A DNA stretch of 64,000 nucleotides from Lucinisca nassula (lineage: Eukaryota > Mollusca > Bivalvia > Lucinida > Lucinidae), in the NCBI GenBank assembly GCA_963580285.1, contig OY757012.1:169372652-169436651 (forward strand), in the 5' to 3' direction. Both the position numbers and the translations under genes were made by a program. The notes below the pieces were generated by a model. It saw only the letters and a program-made list of their open reading frames with translations, made no database searches and was not told where the DNA came from. Shown in pieces: positions 10,741 to 22,248 of this stretch. Each line of letters opens with the position of its first letter. The first letter of the stretch is position 1.

Positions 10741-11249
10741 AGATAATAATTTACAGAAATAAACGAAAATAAAAGCCATATTTTCAAGATAATCTATGTA
10801 GTTATAAAATGATATACCTTCTCGTCCACTAAAATTAATCCTGGTAAGATAACGGCATAACTCAATATTCTAACAGGACAATGTATGCATCATCATCTAC
10901 AGGGGATGTGTAAAAGGGTTTAAAAACCGTTAGTAGGGGTCGTCTCAAATCTGACCTTTCCTGGATTGCTGTAAACAGTAACCGCCACAGCTTATTTAGT
11001 AGGTTGCAGTTGTTTCCTCTTAAAGACCACTTTTGTATAGTCCCAAAGGTGGTCTTAATATAATGCCTGTATATGGTTTCAAGTAGATTAAAGGTAGTGT
11101 TGTCGCTTCTCAACGGGAACAGCAGGGGGAGGTAACGTCTTATCAACGTCGATGCAATGTCACGTTGAAACGCCATGTAGCATAGATTGTGAGTGCTGGA
11201 CGATCTCTGATCAAGTATTCAGTAAGAATAAGGATAAAATGTAAACTTT
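10741..11249. other. Non-coding stretch, no gene recognised
   Basis: It has weak inverted segments (aagaccacttttgtatagtc / caaaggtggtctta, about 11020-11060) and near 11130 an acgtc...gatgcaatgtcacgttg block related to the palindrome at 45626-45683. The 104-codon minus-strand frame here has no recognisable domain and overlaps these repeats. Confidence 0.4.
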
Positions 11250-11267
11250 TTGTTTTACTTTTGGTTT

Positions 11268-11405
11268 TATGGCTCTTTCAAGATTAGTTCACTTATTTCG
11301 AGACGATTGTTTATCAGCGGTGAGCGAAAAACGGAGCACCCGGAGAAAAACCACGAGAACTTCCGTTGCATGTTACCCGAGCGAGGCTCGAACCATGTTT
11401 ACCCT
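11268..11405 (-). mobile_element. tRNA-derived SINE, family F4 (truncated)
   Basis: Minus strand: a B-box-like ggttcgagcctcgctcgg at about 11385-11400, then a body that matches 57265-57380 (gtctcgaaataagtgaac). The 5' half of the tRNA head is missing. Confidence 0.55.
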
Positions 11406-11478
11406 TGTAAACCCCACTTATCACTATATAAAGTGTTTACAGGGCCGGGTATTCTGACATATTAACATGATGACCTCC

Positions 11479-12036
11479 ATTACGAAGACACGCTTATTTA
11501 AATATATTGAGAATTTTGCGACCAAAATTGATTTTTTTTCCGATAAAACAAATCAGATATTTTTTCTTATTTCTGCTCTAAACATGGATTGTGGGTACTC
11601 ATTAGAGTAACCGCAATCTATGTTTTGAGCAGATCTATAAAAATACCTATATATACCTGTTTGTTTGTTTTTGTTTGTATTGGAGTTTAACGGCCCAGTC
11701 AACACTATTTTAGGTCATTTTTGAGCCGGTCAGTTTACCTATCCACGCTTTTCCTGGGCAGGCTTATACGTAAGCGGTTAACCAGTATATTGCCCATTCT
11801 TTCACCAGAAACTGACAACTGCCCTTCTTGAATCAGCGGGAGGGAGAGAATGTCCGTAGAAAAGAATTAATGACCAATCTCCACGAAAGAATGTTGCCGA
11901 CCCCTGCAGGTATCGAACCCACGTCCTCCTGATCACCAGTCAGACGCGCATCCGACTGAGCTACCGAGGCCGGCTATATATACCTGTAAACCCAAGGTCT
12001 ATTACATAAAAGTTGGGTTAAAATGCAAAAATGTAC
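11479..12036. mobile_element. Fold-back MITE (copy 4), split by a SINE
   Basis: The left part is 11479-11660 (cattacgaagacacgct...; palindrome partly deleted at 11588-11625) and the right part 11974-12036 (acctgtaaacccaagg, aaagttgggtt). A family F2 SINE lies between, with a 14-bp target duplication. Confidence 0.7.
11661..11973 (-). mobile_element. tRNA-derived SINE, family F2 (copy 1) with 14-bp TSD
   Basis: The minus strand begins gccggcctcggtagctcagt (A box) with gggttcgatacctgca (B box), and ends gactgggccgttaaactcc plus (CAAA)n. It is flanked by exact direct repeats ctatatatacctgt at 11647-11660 and 11974-11987, so both ends are secure. Confidence 0.9.
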
Positions 12037-12037
12037 A

Positions 12038-12515
12038 TAACTAATTATTCCGGCCGCGATAGCTCAGTTGGTAGAGTGTCCGCTCTGGGGAACGGGAGGT
12101 CACAGGTTCGATCCCGGGCCGCGACATACCAAAGTCGTTAAGAATGGTACTGGCTGCTCCTCGCTTGGCACTGGGATTTACGGGGTTGAGCTAGGACTGG
12201 TCGACCCAGTGTCAGGATAATGTGACTGGGTGTGGTATCATGTAATGTGTCTGGGACATGATACTTCAGCGAGGCAGCACTATAAAAGTGAGCATTGAGC
12301 TCCCTGTTGCAACCAGACACCGTCGTGATATGACTGAAAAAATGTTGAAAGCGACGTTAAATATGTTCTATAAAAGGGTTATCCTTTGGAAGCAAGGAAT
12401 ACACTACAGAAAAATATGGAGTGACATGTTTTCTGGGCCAGACTAGCCAATTAGGCCTCATCAGTGACCGTCAGGTATGTTAAAAATTAAACCCGAATTC
12501 ACACACACACGCACG

Positions 12516-12599
<84 letters not shown>

Positions 12600-12608
12600 A
12601 CTAATTAT
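12038..12608 (+). mobile_element. tRNA-derived SINE, family F1 (copy 1) ending in (CA)n
   Basis: The head gatagctcagttggtagagt (A box) and ggttcgatcccgggcc (B box) lie at about 12055-12125; the body runs to ggagcaaggcg-type sequence and gaaagcgacgttaaa (12361). About 125 bp of unrelated sequence (12362-12486) interrupts the tail, which resumes as aaacccgaattc and a (CA)n tract (12500-12597). Direct repeats taactaattat at 12038-12048 and 12598-12608 bracket everything, so the microsatellite belongs to the insertion. Confidence 0.88.
12500..12597 (+). repeat. (CA)n microsatellite, SINE tail
   Basis: Uninterrupted CA repeats after a short (CACG) stretch. They lie inside the target duplication of the F1 SINE. 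The histidine/threonine frame over it is an artefact. Confidence 0.95.
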
Positions 12609-12732
12609 AACGGCTTCAATATGCCGTTTACGGAGGGGGCGTCCCAACAGTTGGACAAGATGTGCGATCGTGATCGTTAAAACCGCCTCATTGAAGTGTT
12701 TACGATTTCATCATGCGGTTCAAACGAGTACC
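12609..12732. mobile_element. Decayed fold-back MITE fragment
   Basis: Contains ttaaaaccgcctcattgaag and tgcggttcaaacgagtaccc, the remnants of the family palindrome with an altered centre. Confidence 0.5.
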
Positions 12733-13053
12733 CCGGGGTGGTTGAGTGAGGAGAATGTGTCGTGTACGTGCGTCACTGGCGTCCAACTGATACTGGGTTA
12801 CAATTGGGCAGGACACGGGTTCGATACCTGCCGAGATCGGCAACATTCTTTCGTGGAGATTGATCATGGAATCATTTCTACGGTCATTCTCTCCCTTCCG
12901 CTGATTCAAGAAGGACAGTTGTCAAATGTGCACTGTACTGGTTAACCGCTTACGTATACGCATGTCCAGGAAAAGTCTTGATAGGTAAACTGACCGGCTC
13001 CAAAATTACCTTAGTAGTGTTGACTGGGCCATTAAACTCCAATACAAACAAAC
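12733..13053 (+). mobile_element. tRNA-derived SINE, family F2 (copy 2)
   Basis: Decayed head (ggttgagtgagg ... cgggttcgatacctgccg), body with cattctttcgtggagattg and ctggttaaccgcttacg, tail gttgactgggccattaaact plus CAAA units. Confidence 0.8.
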
Positions 13054-13304
13054 CAACTTACAGTGGAGCAAGGCCTCTACTGTCCCTTCTATCTCTTTTC
13101 TCCCTTTCTCTGAGAGACGACACAAAGTGACCCACAAGTGGTAACGTGTGGTTAAACCCCAATATTTGGCGTTGAGCAATTAACGTCGAATCAACGTTGA
13201 TACGATGTTGTCTACACGTTCTATGTCTGCTGGTAAGGGAACGACTAATGATATAAGGTAAACGGTACATAGATTGCCTGGGGTCGATTTCCAGCGGACA
13301 CGTG
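13054..13304. other. Spacer with weak palindrome-family sequence
   Basis: It holds attaacgtcgaatcaacgtt (about 13180-13200), similar to the palindrome at 45626-45683. The minus-strand frame here is mostly SINE complement and is not a gene. Confidence 0.4.
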
Positions 13305-13620
13305 TTTTGTTTGACTGTTTGTTTGATTTGAGTTTCACGACCCATTCAAAACTATTCAGGGCATATCGAGCAGGCAAGTTTACCTAACCATACCGGCTTA
13401 TATTTAAGCGCTTTACCAGCACAGCACAGTGCTAGTACTTTCGCCAGAAACTGACAACATGCTCATCTTGAATCAGCTGAAAGGAGAGAATTGCCATAGA
13501 AAAGATTACATGACCAATCTCCACGAAAGAATGTTTCCCACCCGACAGATATCGAACCCGCGACCTCCTGATCACCATGCTGTCACTCGGCCTTGATCCA
13601 ACTGAACGACCGAGGCCAAC
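13305..13620 (-). mobile_element. tRNA-derived SINE, family F2 (copy 3)
   Basis: Minus strand: head ggcctcggtcgttcagttgg, B box cgggttcgatatctgtcgg, body with ttctttcgtggagattggtc, tail ending in CAAA units at 13305-13330. Confidence 0.8.
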
Positions 13621-13731
13621 ACCCAGCCAGCACATGTAACGTTTCAGCAACGTGCAGCCACTGGGCTCTCTGGGTTTCATTAATGTCGTATTAACGTTAT
13701 TGCAACTGCATGGCATTTCATCGACTTTAAT

Positions 13732-14107
13732 CCCCCCCCCCCCGCCCATCGGGGCTTGAAGAAATAGATGGGCTGCATGATGCTTCGACACAGAGCTGAA
13801 TCCGACGGTACACGAGTACTGGTAAACCGTTTAGAGGATCTAAGCTTGCCCAGTCAAATCGGTGCGAGTCGGACCGTCCATGCTTATAAACCCTATTGGT
13901 TGCATTGGGCGATAGGACTTTAGATGTCATTTCATTTCAATGTCGAGCATGCTTATAAACCCTATTGGTTGCATTGGGCGATAGGACTTTAGATGTCATT
14001 TCATTTCAATGTCGGGTAAAAATCCCACAAAACTGGAAGCAGCGTCTCCAAAATGACCTATACAGTGTTGACGGGGACGTTAAACCTCAAATCAAACAAA
14101 CAAACAA
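13732..14107 (+). mobile_element. SINE-like repeat, family S (copy 5), 67-bp internal duplication
   Basis: Poly-C start, then the usual body. The block from catgcttataaaccctattg to tttcaatgtcg occurs twice, at 13879-13945 and 13948-14014, identical by eye and separated by 2 bp. The tail is gacggggacgttaaacctc plus CAAA units. Confidence 0.8.
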
Positions 14108-14235
14108 AATCATCGACGTTTATGGGACTTTGATGACAGTGCATGAGTTACAGGAATATGAATGAACAGTCTAATATCACGTTAAAAGTCGGTGAAATTA
14201 ATGTCCTTGTATATACATCACTTTATATATAGAAT

Positions 14236-14715
<480 letters not shown>

Positions 14716-14744
14716 GTGAGATAACTCAAGCAACAGTATTTTGT

Positions 14745-15190
14745 CTTCCACGTCAATAGGGGTCACTGAGGAGCAAATTCTTTCCTTTAAAAGTAGAACC
14801 CTTTTTCTCCGTGGGACAGAGTTTGTAGACATCCCGTGAACAAGTCCCCGAGAGGAACACCTCCCCCCTCCACACACACACACACACTAAACCCCTGTAT
14901 ATATGGAGAAAACTGGGGGTTACGGGAGTATACATTATTTTTTTTTATTATTTCTACTCGAAAGCATAGGTTGAGGGTACTCGTTAGAACCCTCAATGAG
15001 GCGGTTCTCGAGCACCCACACCCTATGTTTGCAGTATAAAGAAGAAAATATCACGAAGTATCATTAGAAAACTAGCCTTTTTGGAGATGTGAAAGAATGC
15101 ACTATATCGCACGGGTGTGTTATCGTAATAAAAAGTGAACAGGAAGTCCCGAAAGTTGTTTTCCTTTGAAAACAATTCCCCTTAAATTAT
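14745..15190. mobile_element. Hairpin element H (copy 1), split by a fold-back MITE
   Basis: The left part, 14745-14829, has ggagcaaattctttccttt; the right part, 15130-15190, has gaacaggaagtcccgaaag and aattccccttaa. They match continuous copies at 41137-41363 and 60665-60910. The gap is a fold-back MITE. Confidence 0.6.
14830..15129. mobile_element. Fold-back MITE (copy 5), mixed ends
   Basis: The left end is catcccgtgaacaagtcccc (the 'aacaagtccg' type) and the right end is tcgcacgggtgtgttatcgt (the 'acacccgtg' type). The palindrome at about 14975-15022 has lost part of one arm. Confidence 0.75.
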
Positions 15191-15301
15191 TTCTCTTAGT
15201 CTTGTACAAAGCATACACTGGGTTCGCGTTTAGGCCGCCTCATTAAGTCGGTTCTGATATGTTTTGGAGTTAAAAGGGAGAAAAGAGAAGGTACAGGAGG
15301 T

Positions 15302-15579
15302 CATTACGAGAACACGCCTATACAAATACATTGTGACCTTTATGGCCGAAAAAATGAAAATTTTAAGATGATAAATTGTGATTTTTTTCTTATTTCTGCT
15401 CAAAATATAGATTGTGGGTACTCGTTAGAACCGCCTCGATGAGGCGGTTCTAACGAGTACCCACAATCTATATTTTAGAGCCGAAATAAGAAAAATAGTT
15501 TTACCCCTGCAAACCCCAGTTTTTGTAATAAAAGTGGGGTTCAAGGGGGTCAAAACTATATAGGCGTGTTTTCGTGATG
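15302..15579. mobile_element. Fold-back MITE (copy 6)
   Basis: Ends cattacgagaacacgcctat and ataggcgtgttttcgtgatg. The palindrome around 15413-15468 is perfect. The peptide LVRTASSRRF appears on either strand in many copies and is only the palindrome translated. Confidence 0.85.
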
Positions 15580-15731
15580 GAAAGAGACACATGATTAGGA
15601 GGAAAATGAATAAAAATGCAGACAAATATTCCCCCTCTTTACCTGCTGCATGCAAGGACTAACTGTACATCAATATCAGCTGGACGCCCGATGACGTAAG
15701 GTACACGGCACCTTGCCTCGTGTAACCACTC

Positions 15732-16011
15732 CATCACGAAAACACGCCTATATAATTTTGACCCCATTGAACCCCACTTTTATATAGTAAAACTGGGGTT
15801 TCCGGGGGTATACGTTATTTGTCTTATTTCTGCTCTAAAATATAGATTGTGGGTACTCGTTAGAACCGCCTAAATGAGGCGGTTCTAACGAGTGCCCACA
15901 ATCTATATTTTGAGCAGAAATAAGAAAAATATCACAATTTTATAACATAAAATTTTCATTTTTTCGGCGATAAATGTGGCAGTGTATTTATATAGGCGTG
16001 TTTGCGTAATG
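15732..16011. mobile_element. Fold-back MITE (copy 7)
   Basis: Ends catcacgaaaacacgcctat and ataggcgtgtttgcgtaatg; perfect palindrome near 15845-15905. It lies 152 bp from copy 6, in the opposite internal orientation. Confidence 0.85.
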
Positions 16012-17204
16012 CCAAGACACTTTTGAAGCAGAATAGAATACTTAAAGTACAGAAAAGATGTCATGAGTACATCGGTGCGTGGATTTGATTTTAATACAGT
16101 TTTTGGGTCGATTGTTTTTCAACTGACCCAAAGTTACCAAGGACAGAATCTGAATTAGTGTTGTTGTTCACGTGACTATCACTGATTGGGGAAACCAAGG
16201 TTATAGATATTTAAAGAAAATAGTGGCGCTATGTTTTTCGTTGTTACATGTAGCTCGGAGTGTTGCTGGACGCATTTGGCAAACACTAAACCCAGATCAG
16301 ACGCCGCGAAATGCGGCGTTTGAGTCGGCTGCTCAGAGTCGACACTGTTTGCTTCAAATACTGGTATTTAAGGTATAGATTTCAGCTGTCAATTTAATGA
16401 TACGTTCTTCATTATAATTTCTTTTTTATAATTCAAAGGTGTTCGGTTTTGATGATTGGTTTGATTTCAATAAGTACAGTCCTGATATTTCAGTATGGAA
16501 TTGTCTCAGAATTAAAATTCAGTGTGTAAAACAAATGACGGCATATCTATGTATGTTTGAAATAGATGGCAGTATTCTTACATAGAATGTTCAATCTACG
16601 GTTTCAAATTATCCCTTCGATTCCAATGTATGTTACTGCGTAATAATTAAGCAACAACGAGGGTTATCCCCTACAACCCTAACGCCTAGTACAGATACTT
16701 ATGCAAGCAATGTAGATCCTGATGTGATGGTTCTTAGCCATCTTGACGGGATATATATCGCCTACAATTCAGCTAGACGCCCCATTTAGTAGAATGGACG
16801 GGCCATACTTCAGTGTTACTGCACTCCAGAAACTCAAGGGCGAGGGAGTTTGAGGGTAAATAAAGCAAAGCACTGACAGCCTTGATTGGCCGATTGTCTG
16901 GAAAATGGTCATGAACGGGGCCTTGGACTGTTTCGATATACTCAGAGTACCCTTAAGTTCTTGTACATAATGCAAACAGTGAAGACCCTGATCAGACGTC
17001 GTATTCTGTGGCGTCTGATCTGGGTCTACACTACTAAACCCAACGTCCAGACTTTACAGATAGCTATCTTACATGTACGCAACACTCTGACCTCAGAGTG
17101 GAACAAAGGCCAACTTCATCTCGAACAACAGTATGTCAAATGGCAACGAGGATATCAGTTGAACATAGACGGCTAGTTCTATTGGAAGATCATGTGATCA
17201 GTAT
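16012..17204. other. Intergenic stretch with two short hairpins
   Basis: No gene recognised. Hairpins of the 'gatcagacgccgcg' type lie at 16285-16330 and 16983-17028 (cagacgtcgtattctgtggc). The sequence ttcacgtgactatcactga at 16168 recurs directly at 17760. Confidence 0.5.
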
Positions 17205-17545
17205 CTGCACATGCCAATAAAACCAATGGCGGTATTCGACTGGTAGGTTTCGTGAAATTTCCGTGAAATTCCACGTTGGAGTGTGGTGCCTAGATGTAAT
17301 AGCTGGTCACATGGTCCAATCAAATATTTTATTTGTGTATAGCTCATAAGCGACCGTGGTGCACGAAAGGTTCGACTTTTCCCTCGAATAGAAACGTGCT
17401 CCACGATCGCTTGTGTATTTGAAAAATAACCGATATTTGATTGGACCATGTGATCGGCTATTACAAGAAAGACACCACACTCCTGCGTGGAATTTCACGG
17501 ACATTTCACGAAACTTCCCAGTCGAATATGGCCAATGATACCGTG
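17205..17545. repeat. Large fold-back repeat, ~110 bp arms
   Basis: The left arm (about 17223-17335: attcgactggtaggtttcgt ... tggtccaatcaaatatt) is the inverted complement of the right arm (about 17425-17540: atatttgattggaccatgtg ... ttcccagtcgaat). The loop is ~90 bp and contains a further inverted pair (cgaccgtggtgcacg / cgtgctccacgatcg). Probably a non-autonomous transposon; no target duplication identified. Confidence 0.65.
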
Positions 17546-17818
17546 TTAGTCCGGTTTTCCACGCATGCGCACGTTACAATGGAGGTAGCAGTCGTCGTTT
17601 TTGATTGGCCTAATTTTGACCCTTGCCGTTGGCGTGATATAGGAAATTGGAACAGCAACCAAAGTAGCCAAAGCTAGCCATTGGCTCCAGATGAAGTCGG
17701 ACAAATAATAGGTTAATCGACACAAAGTTACTAAGCAGAAAAGCTCTTCAGTGCTAAAGTTCACGTGACTATCACTGACTTGTCGGAAAACGGGCTAGTC
17801 AATAAAAAACAGTCTAAC

Positions 17819-18690
17819 TTATTTCTGGGTAAGATCGAACTTTTCTTTTTCGATGTAATTGTCCTCTAGAATGATACACTTGGACCCATACTGTTCCAGT
17901 GCTATCAGCCTGGAACAGAAGAAGCCAAGGTCCTTGTCTGCGACCCACTCCTCATCTGCCGCCACGAGTTCTTCGTTGGACCGGAAATGACGTCCTAGGA
18001 TATCCTTTTTCAAGTTTGGGAATAGTGAATAGTCACTAGGAGCTGAGTCCTGAGAATAGACGGGTGCGGTATAACCTCGTACCCATTCCACTCAACAGGA
18101 TCCATTGCAATTTTGCAAGTGTGGACTCTTGCATTGTCCTTCTGGAGCAAACTCCCTTTGGAGAGTTTTCCTCGAGGTTTTTCACGGATCGCAGTTCTCA
18201 TTTGGTCGAGCAAATTTGCATAATACCCACCTGCTATTATACGTTTTATTTGCTGGAATTTCCAACATAATTTAACGCCTTGTGCGTCCCAAAATAGAGT
18301 TGCCATCAACTTGCAAGTAGAGGCTTTCGTTTTGAATTTCTTTGGTCGCGGAGATCCCGGCCCTACCCACTGGCGACTTTGAGTTTATTCTCTGGCTCAT
18401 AATAATGGACCCAGGTCTCATCTACAGTCACCAGGCGTGGAAGAAAAACATCTTCTTTTAACCTAAACCGCTTCAACAATGCTGCATACTGATGCTCTGG
18501 TCGCTATAGGATTTTGGTCCCAAAGGGCTGTTAGCTTGCGCATACCCAAGCGATCATGTAACATTGTTGAAACGCTACCATGTATAACGTGTAATGCGTT
18601 CGCTATTTCTTCCACCTTCATTTGCCTATCAGAGTACACCAAATCCCATACTTTGTTTCACATTTCTCCACCGGTGGCATCTGATGGCTT
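17819..18690 (-). pseudogene. mariner-family transposase, broken
   Basis: Minus-strand frames in order: helix-turn-helix region (IANALHVIHGSVSTMLHDRL, about 18560-18620), GSPRPKKF (about 18340), the first catalytic motif ATLFWDAQGV (about 18290), YYANLLDQMR, the second motif LLQKDNARVHT (about 18130), then after a frameshift SAPSDYSLFPNLKK with the third Asp (D34D type), and a C-terminal stretch ending EKEKFDLTQK. Several stops and at least one frameshift near 18060 separate these pieces, and the extreme N-terminus and inverted repeats are not seen. It is a dead copy next to the array that follows. The mariner identity is firm; the subfamily is not. Confidence 0.85.
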
Positions 18691-18699
18691 AAATCCGAC

Positions 18700-19375
18700 A
18701 AACGGTTAGGGAGTTGCGTCCCCTTGAGCGTGAAATATCTTCCCATATGCTTACAATTGAAAAACCATGTCTCCAACTTTTCTCAGCCGTTTCTGATCTG
18801 ATCCATATCAGACTTGCAAAAACAGGAGAGGCAGAAAGTCCACGTTGAGTTCGAATTTGGGCCCCACAGGACCAATGGCTTTGAAGATGCCTGCCCTTAA
18901 GCGTAAATATATGCAAAAAAAGGTGTCTCCACTTTTTCTCAGCTGTAACCATTCTACGTCCATTCACAGGACCAACGGCTTTGTAGTTACCTGCCGTTGA
19001 GCATAAAAAAGCGAAAAATGGTGTCTCCACTTTTTCTCAGCTGTTTTTTTATCTGATTTTTTTTTTAAACTTTTTGTAAACAAGGACAAGCATAATATCT
19101 CAAACGAGTTTGAATTTGGCTCGAATCTGACAACCGGTTTCGCATTTACGTTCCCTTGAGCGTGAAAATTTTTACCACAGGCTTACAATGGAAAAACGAC
19201 GTCTGCAACTTGTTCCAGCCAGTTCTGATCTGATTTTTATCAAACTTGCAGATAACCACTGAGAAGAGGCATGCAGTATATGTCCAGTTCGAGTTTGAGC
19301 CTCGCAGGACCATTGGCTTTGGAGTTACCAGCCCTTGAGTATAAATGTGAACGAAAAATGGTGTCTCCACTTTTT
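18700..19375 (+). repeat. Pearl-like tandem array, family I, left part
   Basis: Higher-order units of ~320 bp made of two ~160 bp halves: one with acaatggaaaaacgacgtct, the other with acaaggacaagcataatatc, linked by gagttcgaatttggg. The array resumes at 20950 after the nested array 19376-20949. Confidence 0.65.
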
Positions 19376-20949
19376 ATGCCCCGTCATTCAAAAAATGGCG
19401 GGGTATTACGTTATATCCTCCGAAGTTTTAAATGTCCGTCCGTCCGTCCGTCAGCGCCTCATAGTTTCGTGTCCGTTCCATAACTCTGATACCGTTTGAG
19501 ATATTTTCATGAAACTTCACATATATGTAAAACACTATCAGACGACTTGCAGAACAACCGTAACTGCTTTTGGAGTTGTTATTCTTTGAACATTGAACAT
19601 AGCCATTTCAGTCATAGTTTCGTGTCCGCCCCATAACTTCCATACCGTTTGGTATATTTCCATGAAACTTTACAGATATGTAGAGCACCATGAGACGACG
19701 TGCAGAACATATGAACCGTAACTCTGATTTTCCTAATTTTGATGTTATTGCCCTTTGAACTTTGCATATAGCTGTCGCTATCTGTTTCATGTCCGCTCCA
19801 TAACTCTGATACCATTCGAGATATTTTTATGAAACTTCACAGATATGTAAAGCATCATGAGACGACGTGCAGAACATTTGAACCATAACTTTGATTTTCC
19901 TTCTTTTGGAGTTATTGCCCTTTGAACATAGCCATTTCTGTCATAGTTTCGTGTCCGCTCCATAACTTCGATGCCACTTGAGGTATTTCCATGAAACTTC
20001 ACAGATATGTAGAGCACCATGGGACGACGTGCAGAACATATGACCTTTAACTCTGATTTTCCTACTTCTGGGTTAATTGCCCTTTGAACTTTGAATATAG
20101 CTGCTGCTATCAGTTTTGTGTCCGCTCCATAACTCTGATGCCATTTGAGATATTTTCACTAAACTACACAGATATGTAGAGCACTATGTGATGACATGCA
20201 GAACGTTTGAACCGTAACTCTGATTTTCCTACTTTTGGAGTTGTTGCCCTTTGAACATTGAACATAGCCATTTCTGTTATTGCTTCGTGTCCGCTCCATA
20301 ACTTCGAAGCCGTTTGAGATATTTCCATGAAACTTCACAGATATGTAGAGCAGAATGAAACGACGTGCAGAACATATGAACCATAACTAAGATTTTCCTA
20401 CTTTTGGAGTTATCGCCCCTTGAACATTGAACATAGCCATTTCTATCATGATGTCTGTATGAAGCACTATATCTCCTGAACCTAATGACTAGTTCTGACC
20501 AAACTCGCATGATGGGTGCAAACAGCATTTAGGTTTTGGTGACCTTGACCTTATTTTCATGGGCACAGACTGTCAATTTTGGGCCAGAGATGGCTTGTCT
20601 GCACCCAGTCTCATGAGCACACCAATGAAATGTGGTCTAACTTGGTACAAAATATCATTGCAATTGATCAAGATTTGACTAGATTCTGAAGACCTTGACT
20701 TCAGTTTAAAGGGCACCGGCCCCCCAAAACTGAAAATGAGAATTTTAATTCTGGTTTACTTTCTTTTGGAGCAATGGCTCTTTGAACATTGGAAATAGTC
20801 CTCTTAGTCATGTATTCCTGTCGACTTTATTAAGGGAAATAGTAATGCATCCTTACTTTGAATTCCTTTTTCACTGTGATATGGCACTTGCTTGATGTAA
20901 TTGACGTGACGGGGCATCACGCAGTGCTTGCAGTTTTATTATCAGCTGT
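19376..20949 (-). repeat. Pearl-like element with ATGCCCCGTCA ends, nested in family I
   Basis: Terminal inverted repeat atgccccgtca at 19376-19386 and tgacggggcat at 20907-20917. Near the left end are a short hairpin (ccccgtcattcaaaaaatgg) and (GTCC)n at 19434-19453. The body holds about eight ~155 bp units with gtgtccgctccataactctg and gaaacttcacagatatgtag. It interrupts the outer array within a T run (ctccacttttt). Confidence 0.7.
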
Positions 20950-21780
20950 TTTTGGTCTGATCTTTTTGAAACTTTAAGTAAACAAGGACAAGCATAATAT
21001 CTCAGACGAGTTCGAATTTAGCTCGAATCTGACAATCGGTTTCGCAGTTACCTTCCCTTGATCGTGAAAATTTTTAGTCCAGCCTTACAATGGAAAAACG
21101 ACGTCTCCAACTTTACTTAGCCATTTCTGATCTGATCGTTATCAAACTTGCAGACAACCAGGAGAGGCATACAGTCTACGTCGAGTTCGAATTTGGGCCT
21201 CGCAGGACCAAGGGCTTTGGAGTTACCTGCCCTTGAGCATAAAAAAGCGAAAACAAAGGTGTATCCGCTTTTTCTCAGCTGTTTTAGATAGGATCTTTTT
21301 GAAACTTTTAGAAAACAAGGACAAGCATAATATCTCAGACGAGTTCGAATTTGGCTCGAATCTGACAACAAGTTTGACATTTAAGTTCCCTTGAGCGTGA
21401 ATTTTTTTTTCCATAGGCTTACAATGGAAAAACGACATCTCCAACTTTTCTCACCTATTTCTGATCTGATCTTTATCAAACTTACCGATAACCAGGAGAG
21501 GCATACAGTCTACGTCAGGTTCAAATTTGGGCCTCGCAGAGACCAACAACTTTGGAATTACCTGCCATTGAGTATAAATATGAGCGAAAAATGGTGTCCA
21601 CATTTTTCAGCTGTTTTCGACTGGATCTTTTTGAAACCTTTAGTAAACAAAGACAAGCATAATATCTCAGATGAGTTCGAATTTGCCTTGAATCTGTCAA
21701 CCTGTACTATTTCTCAGGTGAGCGATCGTTGCCCGCTTTCAAATGTGGTGAGCCTTTATATACAGACTCTCAAGCAGTTT
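20950..21780 (+). repeat. Pearl-like tandem array, family I, right part
   Basis: Continuation of 18700-19375, with two more higher-order units (acaatggaaaaacgacgtct at about 21088 and 21421). The 132-codon plus-strand frame over 21391-21789 is repeat sequence. Confidence 0.6.
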
Positions 21781-22035
21781 TCAGGGTAGGAAGTATTTTC
21801 CAACATATGCCATTAAAGGTCATTTATCACGATATTGAAATCATTAAGAATTAAAAGCACATTGCTTCAGGTAAGTGAAATCTGAAAACTGGATCAAATT
21901 ATCTTTATTAATTTCTGACAAATTGCAGTTTGAAGTCTGAAATATTTCAAACGGAGAGAACAATTTCAAACTGTCTCATTGATATTCATGAAGTATTCTC
22001 TGATGTCATAAATGACTTTAAATTCTTTGAACTTT
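21781..22035. other. AT-rich spacer, nothing recognised
   Basis: Low-complexity AT-rich DNA without an open frame or known repeat. Confidence 0.4.
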
Positions 22036-22248
22036 TTAACCCTTGTCCTGCTGAGCCCGGCTATGCCTTATTTTCCAAACAATGAAGATCCAAATCAGAT
22101 GGCTTCTGACGAAGCCATCTGATCAGGATCTACATTGTTTGCCATTCAGATTATGAATTTGTTGCAATAATTTGCATCAAGTAATCTGATTGGTTGATAA
22201 TCAGTAGTGGGTGTGGCAGATATGAATATTCAGCAGCACAAGGGTTAA
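22036..22248. mobile_element. TTAA-flanked short element with hairpin (P1)
   Basis: TTAA at both ends (22036-22039 and 22245-22248), tips CCCTTGTCCTGCTG and CAGCAGCACAAGGG. The centre has an inverted pair agatggcttctgacgaagcc around 22095-22125. The TTAA duplication points to piggyBac-type mobilisation (inference). Confidence 0.75.

Noticed and set aside
12050..12125. A tRNA gene (also 14625-14699, 11900-11973, 39150-39197, 57440-57466)
   Set aside because: Each head is followed by a conserved SINE body, three of them inside clear target duplications.
15410..15475. GC-rich hairpins of the MITE core as transcription terminators or attenuators
   Set aside because: They are the centres of a dispersed mobile repeat and occur irrespective of genes; no bacterial context.
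17819..18690. An active mariner transposase
   Set aside because: Stops and frameshifts separate the catalytic motifs and the inverted repeats are missing.
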